The translations under genes and the position numbers were made by a program. The notes below the pieces were generated by a model, which made no database searches, was not told the origin of the DNA, and saw only the letters and a list, made by a program, of their open reading frames with translations. Positions 9,077 to 18,596 of a DNA stretch of 64,000 nt are shown here, piece by piece; position 1 is the first letter of the stretch; each line of letters begins with the position of its first letter. Location of the stretch: contig JACPSE010000023.1 in NCBI GenBank assembly GCA_016193465.1, positions 1 to 64,000 on the forward strand, read 5' to 3'. Source of the stretch: Deltaproteobacteria bacterium (lineage in GTDB: Bacteria > Desulfobacterota > Binatia > UBA9968).

Positions 9077-10069
9077 TTATATATGCAAGAGCCTTTTGGC
9101 ATTGCCTTCAAATATTTGGTGTTTATGCAACTCGGGTATATCCATCTGTTCCACGGAGGCAATCTTCCGCTCAATATTCCCGAAGGGCAAATCACTTCCA
9201 AACACCATATGTTCAGCGCCAAAAAAGGCATAGCCGCACATCAATCCTGGTGTGTAGCCGCTGAGCGCGGTGTCGGCATAAAACAACTTAAAATATTCCA
9301 CCGGTGGCTTGCTTAGGCCCGTATTGATCCCGGCAGCCTTTTCCAGCGCTTTGTGCTCACCACACAGCCTTGCGGCAAAGTAAGGAACCATAGCCCCGCA
9401 ATGGTGGGTTATGATTTTGAGTGAAGGATACCTTGCTAAGGTGCCGCTCAGGACGAGTCGCATCATGGCAACTGTAGTCTCGTAAAGCCAGCCGACTGTT
9501 TGAAATATCCGGTATTTTGAGTGGCTTTCGTTTTTATAATCTGGGGTATCCGCACCTCTTGTGGGATGAAGCCAGATTGGCAGATCGTATTTCGTCATCA
9601 TTTCGTAGAGCGGGAAGAATTCAGGGGAATCCAGTGGTTTCCCATTGCAAGGCGTATATATTAGTACTCCTTTCATGTTTAGTGCTTCTATAGCCCTTTC
9701 TGCCTCTTTCAGGGCAGCATCTATATCATTCATTGGAAGGCAGGCGACGCCAGCTACAAAGTGATCAGGGTACTTAGCCACCACTCCCGCCATCTCCTCG
9801 TTGGCCATTTTGGCTAATTCTACTGCATCACTTGGATTGGCGACCATCTCTAACGGTGGGGATATGATGGTTAACACCTGTCTCAACCCTTCATACCCCT
9901 TCATCGTGCTAAGCCGGAGTTCTATGTCAAACAAAGCCGGGATAGCATTGTGGTGATTTTCCAGCCCTTCCATATACAGGCTGCCTTGAGCCTTTTTGTA
10001 GAGCGCCTTCCTGTATTTATCGGGAAGGATGTGTGTGAAAATATCTATCTTTGGGAATTGTTTAGCCAT
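9077..10069 (-). CDS. Amidohydrolase, ACMSD-like (amidohydro-rel family 2)
   Basis: A 330-residue TIM-barrel metal-dependent hydrolase or decarboxylase related to aminocarboxymuconate semialdehyde decarboxylase. The N-terminal metal site, normally HxH, reads IDIFTHILP, so the first histidine is Phe. Other family elements remain: LPIWLHPTRG (about residue 171), IITHHCGAMVPYFAARL and the catalytic aspartate in MVFGSDLPFG. Many uncharacterised homologues decarboxylate or hydrolyse aromatic acids, but no substrate can be assigned here. It is transcribed convergently to the acyl-CoA synthetase and alone on its strand. The family call is secure; activity is uncertain because of the changed ligand. 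Confidence 0.82.
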   Translation of the reverse strand: MAKQFPKIDIFTHILPDKYRKALYKKAQGSLYMEGLENHHNAIPALFDIELRLSTMKGYEGLRQVLTIISPPLEMVANPSDAVELAKMANEEMAGVVAKYPDHFVAGVACLPMNDIDAALKEAERAIEALNMKGVLIYTPCNGKPLDSPEFFPLYEMMTKYDLPIWLHPTRGADTPDYKNESHSKYRIFQTVGWLYETTVAMMRLVLSGTLARYPSLKIITHHCGAMVPYFAARLCGEHKALEKAAGINTGLSKPPVEYFKLFYADTALSGYTPGLMCGYAFFGAEHMVFGSDLPFGNIERKIASVEQMDIPELHKHQIFEGNAKRLLHI

Positions 10070-10109
10070 GTTTCACTCCAATGGTTGGCACCGATTTGCC
10101 TTGATGAAG

Positions 10110-10739
10110 CTATTTTTCAGTTACGAGTTTATCCGCCAATTCGTCACGGTCATCAGCCTGTCGCGGAAAGTGCTTCGCAAGAATATCGCCGCAGCACTCA
10201 ATCGCTGCGCAAAAGGCCACGCAGCCGTTTTTTGACTTTAGCCCGGAGGTGAGAATCTGCACTACGTCATCCCAGGTGCCGGGCTGAACCTTATCGTTGA
10301 TGCCGCGGTCGGCTAGCACTACGACTTTATGCTCCAGCAGGGAGGCAAGGATTAAGATGCCGGTGTGCGCCCGTGTGTAATGGAGACCATGAGCGGTAAA
10401 CGCCGCTAGGCCACGAATGTGCACTGCCTCAGCAATGCGGTATTCAGGGATGAGGCGACGCTTGATGGCAGGGATGTAACAGAGGATAAACCCCAGCCCC
10501 GCACCTACTATTGGCCATGCCAACTGCGCGTGTGTTATTGTCCATTCCGACCAGAAGAATGCAGCAGCAGTGCCGATAAGCAAACCCACCATCGCACCGC
10601 TAAGTTCCACCTCCGCATAGCGGCCACTAGCGCCGACGATCATCGGCACGATCTCACCGGCGGTCCGTTGCTCTGCTCCATCGACGGCCTGACGGATACG
10701 CTCTTTTTCTTCGGCTGAAAAATATGTCTCTGCGTTCAT
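10110..10739 (-). CDS. TPM-domain membrane protein (YgcG-operon partner)
   Basis: A 209-residue protein starting MNAETYFSAEEKERIRQAV, the opening helix of TPM (TLP18.3/Psb32/MOLO-1) domain proteins. Two hydrophobic segments at about residues 45-63 and 68-88 suggest membrane anchoring. The C-terminal half, HTRAHTGILILASLLEHKVVVLADRGI, is the characteristic second part of the domain. The ATG at 10737-10739 was preferred to longer in-frame starts because those run antisense through the glycine-rich end of ygcG. It begins 4 bp after the ygcG stop and is third in a lemA-ygcG-TPM operon, a common bacterial arrangement of unknown envelope function. Confidence 0.82.
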   Translation of the reverse strand: MNAETYFSAEEKERIRQAVDGAEQRTAGEIVPMIVGASGRYAEVELSGAMVGLLIGTAAAFFWSEWTITHAQLAWPIVGAGLGFILCYIPAIKRRLIPEYRIAEAVHIRGLAAFTAHGLHYTRAHTGILILASLLEHKVVVLADRGINDKVQPGTWDDVVQILTSGLKSKNGCVAFCAAIECCGDILAKHFPRQADDRDELADKLVTEK

Positions 10740-10743
10740 TGTT

Positions 10744-11703
10744 TCACCAGCTACCCGAGGACCCGCCGCCACCGAAGCTGCCACCTCCACCGCTAAAACC
10801 GCCCCCGCCGCTAAAACCACCTCCGAAGGTGCCGCCATACCGACGCCTGCCGCCTCCACTCCACCCGTCTGATGGGCGAGTCTCGGTAACAGCCACTAAG
10901 GCTCCTAGGACGGTACCGATCACAAGCAACGTGATCACAAGCCCGAGTCCTGCGCCTATAGCACCTAAATAGATTCCCGCCAGGATGCCCGTGGCAGCAC
11001 CAATGCCGCTTCCCCACAGAAGGCGTTGGGGTCGACGCCTTTCAGCCTCAATAAAAATCCTTGCTAGAAACAAAGTTATTATGATGAAAACCATGAAGGC
11101 GGGCATGTTGTCCATGAAGAATAGGAGGGCTCCAAAGGGGAAATTGTCTCTTCTTGCAACAGACCTGGTTGTCTCTGGTATCGGTAGCACCTCGCCTCGG
11201 GTCGCCTTCATGATGGCATCCACCCCCGCTTCGACGCCCCCAGCGTAATCGTTGGCGCGAAATCGCGGGACAATGACCTCACGGATAATGCGGCTTGCAA
11301 TCGCGTCGGGGAGGACTCCTTCGAGGCCGTAGCCGACCTCGATCCTGAGCTTGCGGTCGTTTTTCGCTATGAGAAGGATGACGCCATTATCGAAACCCTT
11401 CTTGCCGATCTTCCAGCTCTCGGCTACCCGGATGCTAAAGCCTTCGAGGTCCTCTCCCTGAAGGCCAGGGATCGTAAGCACCGCTATCTGGTGACCTGTG
11501 GCCTTCTCAAAACTCGCCAGGCGATTTTCCAGAGAGCGCGCTCGATCAGCAGGCATGAGACCGGCGTAATCGTTGACGCGGCCGCGGAGCGGCGGGATAT
11601 CCAGTGCACTTACGGAAGCGGACTCTGTAAAGGCGAGAAGAAGGGCAATGAAGAGTAGTTTTGAGATACGAAACCTACCAACACGAGCACGAGCCACGAG
11701 CAC
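10744..11703 (-). CDS. ygcG: YgcG family TPM-domain protein
   Basis: A 319-residue envelope protein. A signal sequence (KLLFIALLLAFTESASVSA) is followed by the TPM domain: GRVNDYAGLMPADRARSLENRL, TGHQIAVLTIPGL, GKKGFDNGVILLIAKNDRKLRIEVGYGLEGVLPD. Three hydrophobic segments follow (about 188-208, 228-245 and 248-268), then a Gly/Ser-rich tail (GGGGFSGGGGSFGGGGSSGSW) typical of YgcG proteins. The start is GTG, and the first nine codons lie inside a repeat related to ACGAGC, giving the odd MLVARARVGR leader. LemA partners usually precede these genes, as here with a 3-bp gap. Biological role is unknown. Confidence 0.85.
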   Translation of the reverse strand: MLVARARVGRFRISKLLFIALLLAFTESASVSALDIPPLRGRVNDYAGLMPADRARSLENRLASFEKATGHQIAVLTIPGLQGEDLEGFSIRVAESWKIGKKGFDNGVILLIAKNDRKLRIEVGYGLEGVLPDAIASRIIREVIVPRFRANDYAGGVEAGVDAIMKATRGEVLPIPETTRSVARRDNFPFGALLFFMDNMPAFMVFIIITLFLARIFIEAERRRPQRLLWGSGIGAATGILAGIYLGAIGAGLGLVITLLVIGTVLGALVAVTETRPSDGWSGGGRRRYGGTFGGGFSGGGGFSGGGGSFGGGGSSGSW

Positions 11704-11704
11704 G
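11681..11704. repeat. ACGAGC-type short tandem repeat
   Basis: A run of ACGAGC/ACGAGCC units, 6-7 bp each, spans the start codon of ygcG and ends next to the lemA stop. Related tracts are at 25143-25182, inside a coding N-terminus, and at 28276-28305. Confidence 0.6.
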
Positions 11705-11706
11705 CC

Positions 11707-12294
11707 CTAAAATTTGACCGGAGGAGGCTGCGCCAGCTTTTCATCTACACTAAATGTTTCCCTTACCTCAAGCCCCAGGAGATACTTGGCCGTGAGATTG
11801 GTGGGGAAAAAGCGCACGCCCTTGTTGTACTCGGCGACCTTTTCGATGTAGCGCTTGCGGGCCACGGCGATGCGGTTCTCAGTCCCTTCCAGTTGCGCCT
11901 GGAGGTCGCGGTAGTTCTGGTTGGCTTTAAGGTCGGGGTAGCGCTCTATCACTACCAGGAGTCTGGCCAACGCGCCGGAGAGTTCTCTCTGGGCCTCCTC
12001 GAAGCGTTTGAAGGCATCGGGGTTGCTCAGGGCTTGGGCGTCCAAGTTGACCGACGTGGCCTTGCTTCGCGCCTCCACTACTTTGGTGAGCGTTTCCTGC
12101 TCAAATTTCGCGGCGCCCTTGACAACCTCGATAAGGTTAGGCACCAAGTCGGCGCGGCGCTGATACTGGTTTTGCACTTCACTCCAGGCGGCCTTGACAT
12201 CTTCATCTAATGCCTGGAGGGAGTTATAGCCGCATCCCGCCAGCAGGGAGAGAATGAAGACCCCTACGGTCCCGATCCAATGGCGTTTCATCAT
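11707..12294 (-). CDS. lemA: LemA family protein
   Basis: A 195-residue LemA protein. A lipoprotein signal is visible (LSLLAGC with Cys at about 21), followed by the family core YNSLQALDEDVKAAWSEVQNQYQRRADLVPNLIEVVKG, a coiled helical middle, and RKRYIEKVAEYNKGVRFFPTNL. LemA proteins are helical, face the periplasm and accompany YgcG/TPM proteins; their function is poorly defined. A GAGGAG ribosome site lies upstream. Downstream, ygcG follows after 3 bp and the TPM protein after another 4 bp, so all three are surely cotranscribed. Confidence 0.9.
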   Translation of the reverse strand: MMKRHWIGTVGVFILSLLAGCGYNSLQALDEDVKAAWSEVQNQYQRRADLVPNLIEVVKGAAKFEQETLTKVVEARSKATSVNLDAQALSNPDAFKRFEEAQRELSGALARLLVVIERYPDLKANQNYRDLQAQLEGTENRIAVARKRYIEKVAEYNKGVRFFPTNLTAKYLLGLEVRETFSVDEKLAQPPPVKF

Positions 12295-12390
12295 AGCCGA
12301 AACTCCTCGATTCCTGTATTGCAGAGGTAGGGAGCCTTGTCAAGTTTTAATAAAGAGTAGTGAAGGTTGTTACGGGATGTTGTTACAGGA

Positions 12391-12437
12391 TTGACAAAAT
12401 GCTATGCTTATTATAGTTAATTAGCTTGCTAAGCAAG
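12391..12437 (+). promoter_or_regulatory. Candidate promoter and palindromic operator
   Basis: TTGACA at 12391-12396 and TATAGT at 12412-12417 are separated by 15 bp, slightly short for a sigma-70 promoter. A small palindrome, CTTGCTAAGCAAG (12425-12437), lies directly downstream, 10 bp before the ATG of the small gene at 12448. It could be an operator, but this is inference from spacing alone. Confidence 0.35.
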
Positions 12438-12447
12438 TTGATTATCC

Positions 12448-12699
12448 ATGAAGGCTAAAAAGAAAAAGAAATCTCTCAATTTAAGAGGTGCCGCCGAGAA
12501 AATCTCTACTGTTCTGTGGGATTTTCTAAAAACCCTTCCACCTGCGGAGCGTAATAAGCGGCTTGATAAGTTTCACAGATCGGTGCGCGCTAAGGTAGCT
12601 AGCGCAAGGGCTTCCTCCGCTGTGACCAATACTCATCAAAAGCACGAAGCGCCGCCTCGAACTGTTCTGACCCGACTTGTTGCCCGTAGCGGGCGGTAA
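12448..12699 (+). CDS. Small basic hypothetical protein
   Basis: An 83-residue, strongly basic protein (MKAKKKKKSLNLRGAAEKI...). The middle part, VLWDFLKTLPPAERNKRLDKFH, has the amphipathic helical look of small uncharacterised proteins. I do not recognise a family. Support for it being real comes from the promoter-like TTGACA/TATAGT pair and palindrome just upstream and from balanced codon use. Its last 100 bp overlap, tail to tail, the minus-strand gene ending at 12599, so either both are real convergent genes or one is spurious. No signal peptide or membrane segment is visible. Confidence 0.45.
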   Translation: MKAKKKKKSLNLRGAAEKISTVLWDFLKTLPPAERNKRLDKFHRSVRAKVASARASSAVTNTHQKHEAPPRTVLTRLVARSGR

Positions 12700-12898
12700 G
12701 TTTTTTCAGATATTTAATAAAATCCTCTCTACGCTCGGCTGTTCGCAGTAATCTAAGGACGTCCTGCTTAAACCTTTTTTCTCTTTCGACATCATCGAGA
12801 TCGCGTATGGGCTTTCTGCGGCCCCTTGTCTGTTCCTGTCGCATCAAATGTCTTATATCTTTAGACTTAAAAGCCATACGGTTTGTTTTGCCTTTCAA
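12599..12898 (-). CDS. Small hypothetical charged protein
   Basis: A 99-residue, highly charged and probably all-helical protein with no Cys and no membrane segment: RDLDDVEREKRFKQDVLRLLRTAERREDFIKYLKKL, then SEQFEAALRAFDEYW. The spread of heptad-like hydrophobic positions suggests a compact helical domain. The start may be the ATG at 12898 or the internal ATG eight codons later (MAFKSKDIRHLM). It is unrecognised. It overlaps the 3' end of the convergent gene at 12448 by 101 bp. The protein-like composition makes it the more convincing member of the pair. Confidence 0.5.
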   Translation of the reverse strand: MKGKTNRMAFKSKDIRHLMRQEQTRGRRKPIRDLDDVEREKRFKQDVLRLLRTAERREDFIKYLKKLTARYGQQVGSEQFEAALRAFDEYWSQRRKPLR

Positions 12899-12942
12899 CC
12901 CCTATCGCAGAGGGGGATAGTGTTGTCAAGTTTCGGTATTGG

Positions 12943-12971
12943 TTGACTTTGAGGGGCAAATCTGGTTTAAA
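12943..12971 (+). promoter_or_regulatory. Probable sigma-70 promoter of rplU-rpmA
   Basis: TTGACT (12943-12948) is followed after exactly 17 bp by TTTAAA (12966-12971), 24 bp before the rplU start codon. Position, spacing and the ribosomal operon downstream support the call. Confidence 0.5.
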
Positions 12972-12994
12972 AATAGGTTAAGGAAAACGAAATC

Positions 12995-13306
12995 ATGTAC
13001 GCAGTTATCAGGACGGGCGGGAAGCAATACCGCGTCGCTCAGGGGGATACGCTTCGGGTAGAGAAGCTTGCGGGCCAAGTGGGGGAGAAGATAACACTTG
13101 ACGAGGTGTTGTTTATTGGAGGCAACGGCGAGGCGAAAATTGGCACCCCGAGGCTGGCCGACGTTAAAGTCGTTGCGGAGATTGTGGGCCAGGGGTTGGC
13201 CAAAAAAATCATCGTCTTCAAGAAGAAAAGACGCAAAAGTTATAGCCGGCAGCGTGGGCACCGCCAGAGGCTGACGACGCTTAAGATCGTTGAGATTCAA
13301 GGATAG
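12995..13306 (+). CDS. rplU: 50S ribosomal protein L21
   Basis: A 103-residue L21. It opens MYAVIRTGGKQYRVAQGDTLRVEKL, the signature start of the family, and ends with the basic YSRQRGHRQRLTTLKIVEI tail that contacts 23S rRNA. It binds domain V of 23S rRNA together with L20. Length is normal. AAGGA lies 10 bp before the ATG, and a sigma-70-like promoter is visible upstream. It forms the usual two-gene operon with rpmA, 22 bp downstream, which ends in a strong terminator. Confidence 0.97.
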   Translation: MYAVIRTGGKQYRVAQGDTLRVEKLAGQVGEKITLDEVLFIGGNGEAKIGTPRLADVKVVAEIVGQGLAKKIIVFKKKRRKSYSRQRGHRQRLTTLKIVEIQG

Positions 13307-13328
13307 GTAGGAGCAAGGAGCAGACATT

Positions 13329-13583
13329 ATGGCTCATAAAAAAGCGGGTGGAAGTTCTCGAAACGGCAGGGACAGCCAGGGACAGAGGCGGGGAGTGAAG
13401 ATCTTTGGCGGCGAAAGCGTGCGCGCGGGCAATATTCTCGTGCGCCAGCTCGGCACGCGCATCCACCCGGGAAGGAACGTTGGCATGGGCCGGGACTATA
13501 CTCTTTTCGCCAAGATCGATGGGGTAGTCCGTTACGAGCGCCTCGATAGAGAGAGGAAGCGGGTGAGCATATTGCCGCTTTAG
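13329..13583 (+). CDS. rpmA: 50S ribosomal protein L27
   Basis: An 84-residue L27, the protein whose N-terminus reaches the peptidyl transferase centre. It starts [20 protein letters not shown], the uncleaved form whose N-terminal extension is directly functional, and continues with [22 protein letters not shown] and [19 protein letters not shown] ribosome site lies upstream. It is followed after 24 bp by an intrinsic terminator, so rplU-rpmA is a closed unit and obgE has its own start. Confidence 0.97.
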   Translation: MAHKKAGGSSRNGRDSQGQRRGVKIFGGESVRAGNILVRQLGTRIHPGRNVGMGRDYTLFAKIDGVVRYERLDRERKRVSILPL

Positions 13584-13606
13584 TCCCCTTCTTGTCTTGG
13601 CGGAAA

Positions 13607-13630
13607 GGCCCCCTTCGGGGCTTTTTTTTT
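13607..13630 (+). terminator. Intrinsic terminator after rpmA
   Basis: GCCCC (13608-13612) and GGGGC (13617-13621) form a stem around a CTTC tetraloop, followed directly by nine T residues. This is a textbook Rho-independent terminator for rplU-rpmA. Confidence 0.9.
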
Positions 13631-13658
13631 GCCTGGAGAAAGGCGATGATAACATCTA

Positions 13659-15929
<2,271 letters not shown>

Positions 15930-15932
15930 GGA

Positions 15933-16025
15933 AGGCAATAGGCGGTAGGCAACAGGCAACAGAAAAAGCGAAGAGCTGGTAGTCGAAAGTTTTCACTGCT
16001 GTCGCGTGCCTGATGCCTCTTGCCT
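15933..16025. repeat. Inverted heptad repeat, AGGCANN family
   Basis: A left arm of four AGGCANN units (15933-15962) and a right complementary arm (15997-16025) flank a 34-bp spacer between proB and proA. It has the same geometry as the copy at 2078-2168, with an unrelated spacer. Confidence 0.8.
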
Positions 16026-16036
16026 GGGGGTAAGAG

Positions 16037-17293
16037 ATGTCTTTGAAGGAAGAAGCAGTTTTGTTGGGCAAGAGAGCTAAAGAGGCTTCGCGCCGGCTCG
16101 CCCAGCTTTCCTCGGAAGAGAAAAACCGCTCCTTGCTCCTAATGGCTGATCGTCTCGAAGGGCAAAAAGAGCTCCTTTTGAAAGAAAATAAAAAAGATCT
16201 GGATCTGGCTCGGAAGGCGGGGCTTTCCTCTGCCTTGCTCGACCGGATTGCCCTGGACGCAAGCCGGATAGCAGGCATGGCAAAAGGGCTGAGGGAGGTT
16301 GCTGGCCTGCCGGACCCAGTGCGGGAGATCGTCAAGATGTGGCGCCGTCCCAACGGCCTGCAAGTGGGAAGGATGCGTATCCCCCTCGGAGTGATTGCGA
16401 TGATCTACGAGGCCCGCCCCAATGTTACCGCCGATGCTGCGGCCCTCTGCCTGAAGTCGGGCAACGCCGTGATTCTTAGAGGCGGCAGCGAGGCCTATTT
16501 TTCCAACCGCGCCCTCGGTGGTGTCTTGCAGCGGGCCTGCGCTGAAACTCAGGTGCCGCGGGACGCTATACAGGTAGTTGAATCTAAGGATCGGGGTATG
16601 GTTCAGGAGATCCTTCAGTTGGAAGACTACATTGACCTCGTCATTCCGCGCGGCGGAGAGGAACTTATCCGCATGGTCGCCGCCAACTCCCGCGTCCCCG
16701 TGGTCAAGCATTATAAAGGGGTCTGCCATGTCTATGTGGATAACGAGGCATCACTGGAGATGGCCGAGCGCATCTGCACGAATGCCAAGGTGCAACGCCC
16801 CGCGGTGTGCAATGCGATGGAGACGCTGCTGGTGCATGATGCGATCGCCCCCGCATTTCTTCCCTCGATGGTGGCCAAGCTCCAGGCGGCGGGAGTAGAG
16901 ATTCGCGGCTGCGAGAGAACGCGGGCGTTGGTACCCGGGGTGAAGGCCGCGAGCGAGGCGGACTGGACTACCGAGTATCTGGACCTCATTCTTTCCGTGC
17001 GCGTGGTTAAGGATATGGATAGCGCCATCGATCACATCGAGCGGTACGGTTCCCAGCATACGGAAACCATTGTGACTTCCAACTACCAAAAGGCCAGGGA
17101 GTTCCTTGACCGGGTGAACTCCTCGGCTGTTCTAGTCAATGCCTCCACGCGCTTTAACGATGGCGGGGAGCTGGGCTTAGGGGCCGAGATAGGGATCAGC
17201 ACGAGCAAGATCCACGCCTTCGGCCCTATGGGACTGGAGGAGCTAACTACGACCAAGTTTGTCGTCCTAGGGGACGGGCAGATCCGCGAATGA
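16037..17293 (+). CDS. proA: Gamma-glutamyl phosphate reductase
   Basis: A 418-residue NADPH-dependent reductase that converts glutamyl 5-phosphate to the semialdehyde. It belongs to the aldehyde dehydrogenase fold. Visible are the [22 protein letters not shown] segment, [18 protein letters not shown], the catalytic cysteine in [14 protein letters not shown] (about residue 258) and the C-terminal [22 protein letters not shown]. Length is usual. A GGGGG tract gives a workable ribosome site. It completes the proline branch with proB. A 127-bp palindromic element follows it directly. Confidence 0.96.
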   Translation: MSLKEEAVLLGKRAKEASRRLAQLSSEEKNRSLLLMADRLEGQKELLLKENKKDLDLARKAGLSSALLDRIALDASRIAGMAKGLREVAGLPDPVREIVKMWRRPNGLQVGRMRIPLGVIAMIYEARPNVTADAAALCLKSGNAVILRGGSEAYFSNRALGGVLQRACAETQVPRDAIQVVESKDRGMVQEILQLEDYIDLVIPRGGEELIRMVAANSRVPVVKHYKGVCHVYVDNEASLEMAERICTNAKVQRPAVCNAMETLLVHDAIAPAFLPSMVAKLQAAGVEIRGCERTRALVPGVKAASEADWTTEYLDLILSVRVVKDMDSAIDHIERYGSQHTETIVTSNYQKAREFLDRVNSSAVLVNASTRFNDGGELGLGAEIGISTSKIHAFGPMGLEELTTTKFVVLGDGQIRE

Positions 17294-17294
17294 A

Positions 17295-17421
17295 CAGGCC
17301 GCTGAAAAAAGCCCATCTGCTTCGTTGCACTCAGCCCGCTCGCTCCAACGTACTGCCCAAGTACGCCTCCGCTCGCGGATCTTTCGTGCGCCTTGCATCT
17401 GGCGCCTTTTTGATCGGCCTG
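17295..17421. repeat. 127-bp imperfect palindromic interspersed element
   Basis: The ends CAGGCCGCTGAAAAAAGCCC and the complement of CTTTTTGATCGGCCTG pair over about 26 bp with few mismatches. The interior holds shorter complementary segments. It starts 2 bp after the proA stop and ends 24 bp before nadD. Structure and placement resemble REP/MITE-type elements. It carries no open frame of note. Confidence 0.6.
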
Positions 17422-17444
17422 AGAATAGGGTGTAAAGACGCCCT

Positions 17445-18116
17445 ATGAAGATCGGCCTTTTTGGTGGCACCTTCGACCCGATCCACTGGGGGCATCTGCG
17501 CAACGCCGAGGAGGTACGGGAGGGCTTCTCCCTGGATCGTCTGCTCTTTATCCCGGCCGGCAATCCGCCGCACAAAAAAAAGGGGGCCGCCGCACCGGCG
17601 CGGGATCGCCTCGAGATGGTGCGCCTGGCGATCGCTAAAAACCCCGGCTTTGCCCTTTCTACGGTGGAAATCTCACGCCCTGGGAAATCCTATTCGATCG
17701 ACACCGTCCGCTGTTTTGCAAAATCGCGAGGGCCAAAAAACTCGCTCTATTTCATCCTTGGCCTCGATGCCTTCCTGGACATCGGCTCTTGGAAGGGCTA
17801 CGAGGAGATTCTTTCTCTCTGTCATTTCATCATAACTTCGCGGCCGGGATCGGGAAACTCGGTGTCGCTCAGCCGGATGCCCATTGCGGTACGTAGGCAG
17901 TTTTGTTATGATCACCGAAAAAAGTTATATCGGCACAAGAGCGGTACGAAACTCTTTTTTTTACAACTCACGGACATTGCGATTTCGGCTTCAGACATCC
18001 GGCGCCGACTGAAGGAGGGGGGGTCTATCCGCTATCTGGTTCCTTTGGAGGTAGAGACCTACATCAAAAAAATAGGCCTGTACCGAGGGCGCCGGGGGAG
18101 AAGCAGACGAGATTGA
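17445..18116 (+). CDS. nadD: Nicotinate-nucleotide adenylyltransferase
   Basis: A 223-residue nucleotidyltransferase that adenylates nicotinate mononucleotide in NAD synthesis. The N-terminus MKIGLFGGTFDPIHWGH contains the GGTFDPxHxGH ATP-binding motif. PAGNPPHKK and YSIDTV (about 86) are typical of NadD, and the C-terminal ISASDIRRRL corresponds to the ISxTxxR phosphate-binding motif with Ser-Asp variation. The ATG follows the palindromic element by 24 bp. Its stop overlaps the TTG start of rsfS by 4 bp. Confidence 0.93.
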   Translation: MKIGLFGGTFDPIHWGHLRNAEEVREGFSLDRLLFIPAGNPPHKKKGAAAPARDRLEMVRLAIAKNPGFALSTVEISRPGKSYSIDTVRCFAKSRGPKNSLYFILGLDAFLDIGSWKGYEEILSLCHFIITSRPGSGNSVSLSRMPIAVRRQFCYDHRKKLYRHKSGTKLFFLQLTDIAISASDIRRRLKEGGSIRYLVPLEVETYIKKIGLYRGRRGRSRRD

Positions 18117-18517
18117 GGGGGGTTGACTCCTGGGAAAAGGCCCTGCTCCTCAGCCGCTTCGCGCTGGAGAAAAAGGCCTACGATCTTATCCTGATGGAGG
18201 TGCGCGAGGTCACCTCCATCGCCGACTATTTTATTATCTGCTCCGGACGCTCCGATCGGCAGGTTCAAAGCATCGCCCAAGGCATTGAAGAAAACCTGAG
18301 CGCCATGGAAATCTTCCCCCTCTCCGTCGAGGGCGCGAGTCGAGGGCAATGGGTCTTGATGGATTTTTCAGACGTCATTGTCCATGTCTTCTATCAACCT
18401 GTGCGGGAGTTTTATGACCTCGAAGGGCTTTGGAGCCATGCCCCGCGGGTGGAGCTGCCCGAGCCCTATTCCGCTCTCGCCAGCCAGTTTCGCATCAGGA
18501 CCGAAGAGCGTCTCTGA
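18113..18517 (+). CDS. rsfS: Ribosomal silencing factor RsfS
   Basis: A 134-residue RsfS/Iojap protein that binds L14 and blocks subunit joining in starvation. The signature LILMEVREVTSIADYFIICSGRSDRQVQSIA is near residues 25-55, followed by GQWVLMDFSDVIVHVFYQPVREFYDLEGLW. The start is TTG at 18113, overlapping the nadD stop (TTGA), which implies coupled translation. The C-terminal 20 residues extend slightly past the core. The usual neighbour rlmH is absent: the next gene, 80 bp on, is gpmI. Confidence 0.92.
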   Translation: MRGVDSWEKALLLSRFALEKKAYDLILMEVREVTSIADYFIICSGRSDRQVQSIAQGIEENLSAMEIFPLSVEGASRGQWVLMDFSDVIVHVFYQPVREFYDLEGLWSHAPRVELPEPYSALASQFRIRTEERL

Positions 18518-18596
18518 CCGGTCGAGAAAGAATCCGCCTGTTATCCGTCGGGTGCGTGGATTGTCCTGTTAAACAGAGAAGAAAGGAAGAAACATC

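Noticed and set aside
10744-10860. Glycine-rich tail of YgcG as an unusual domain
   Set aside because: Gly/Ser-rich C-termini are the norm in the YgcG family.
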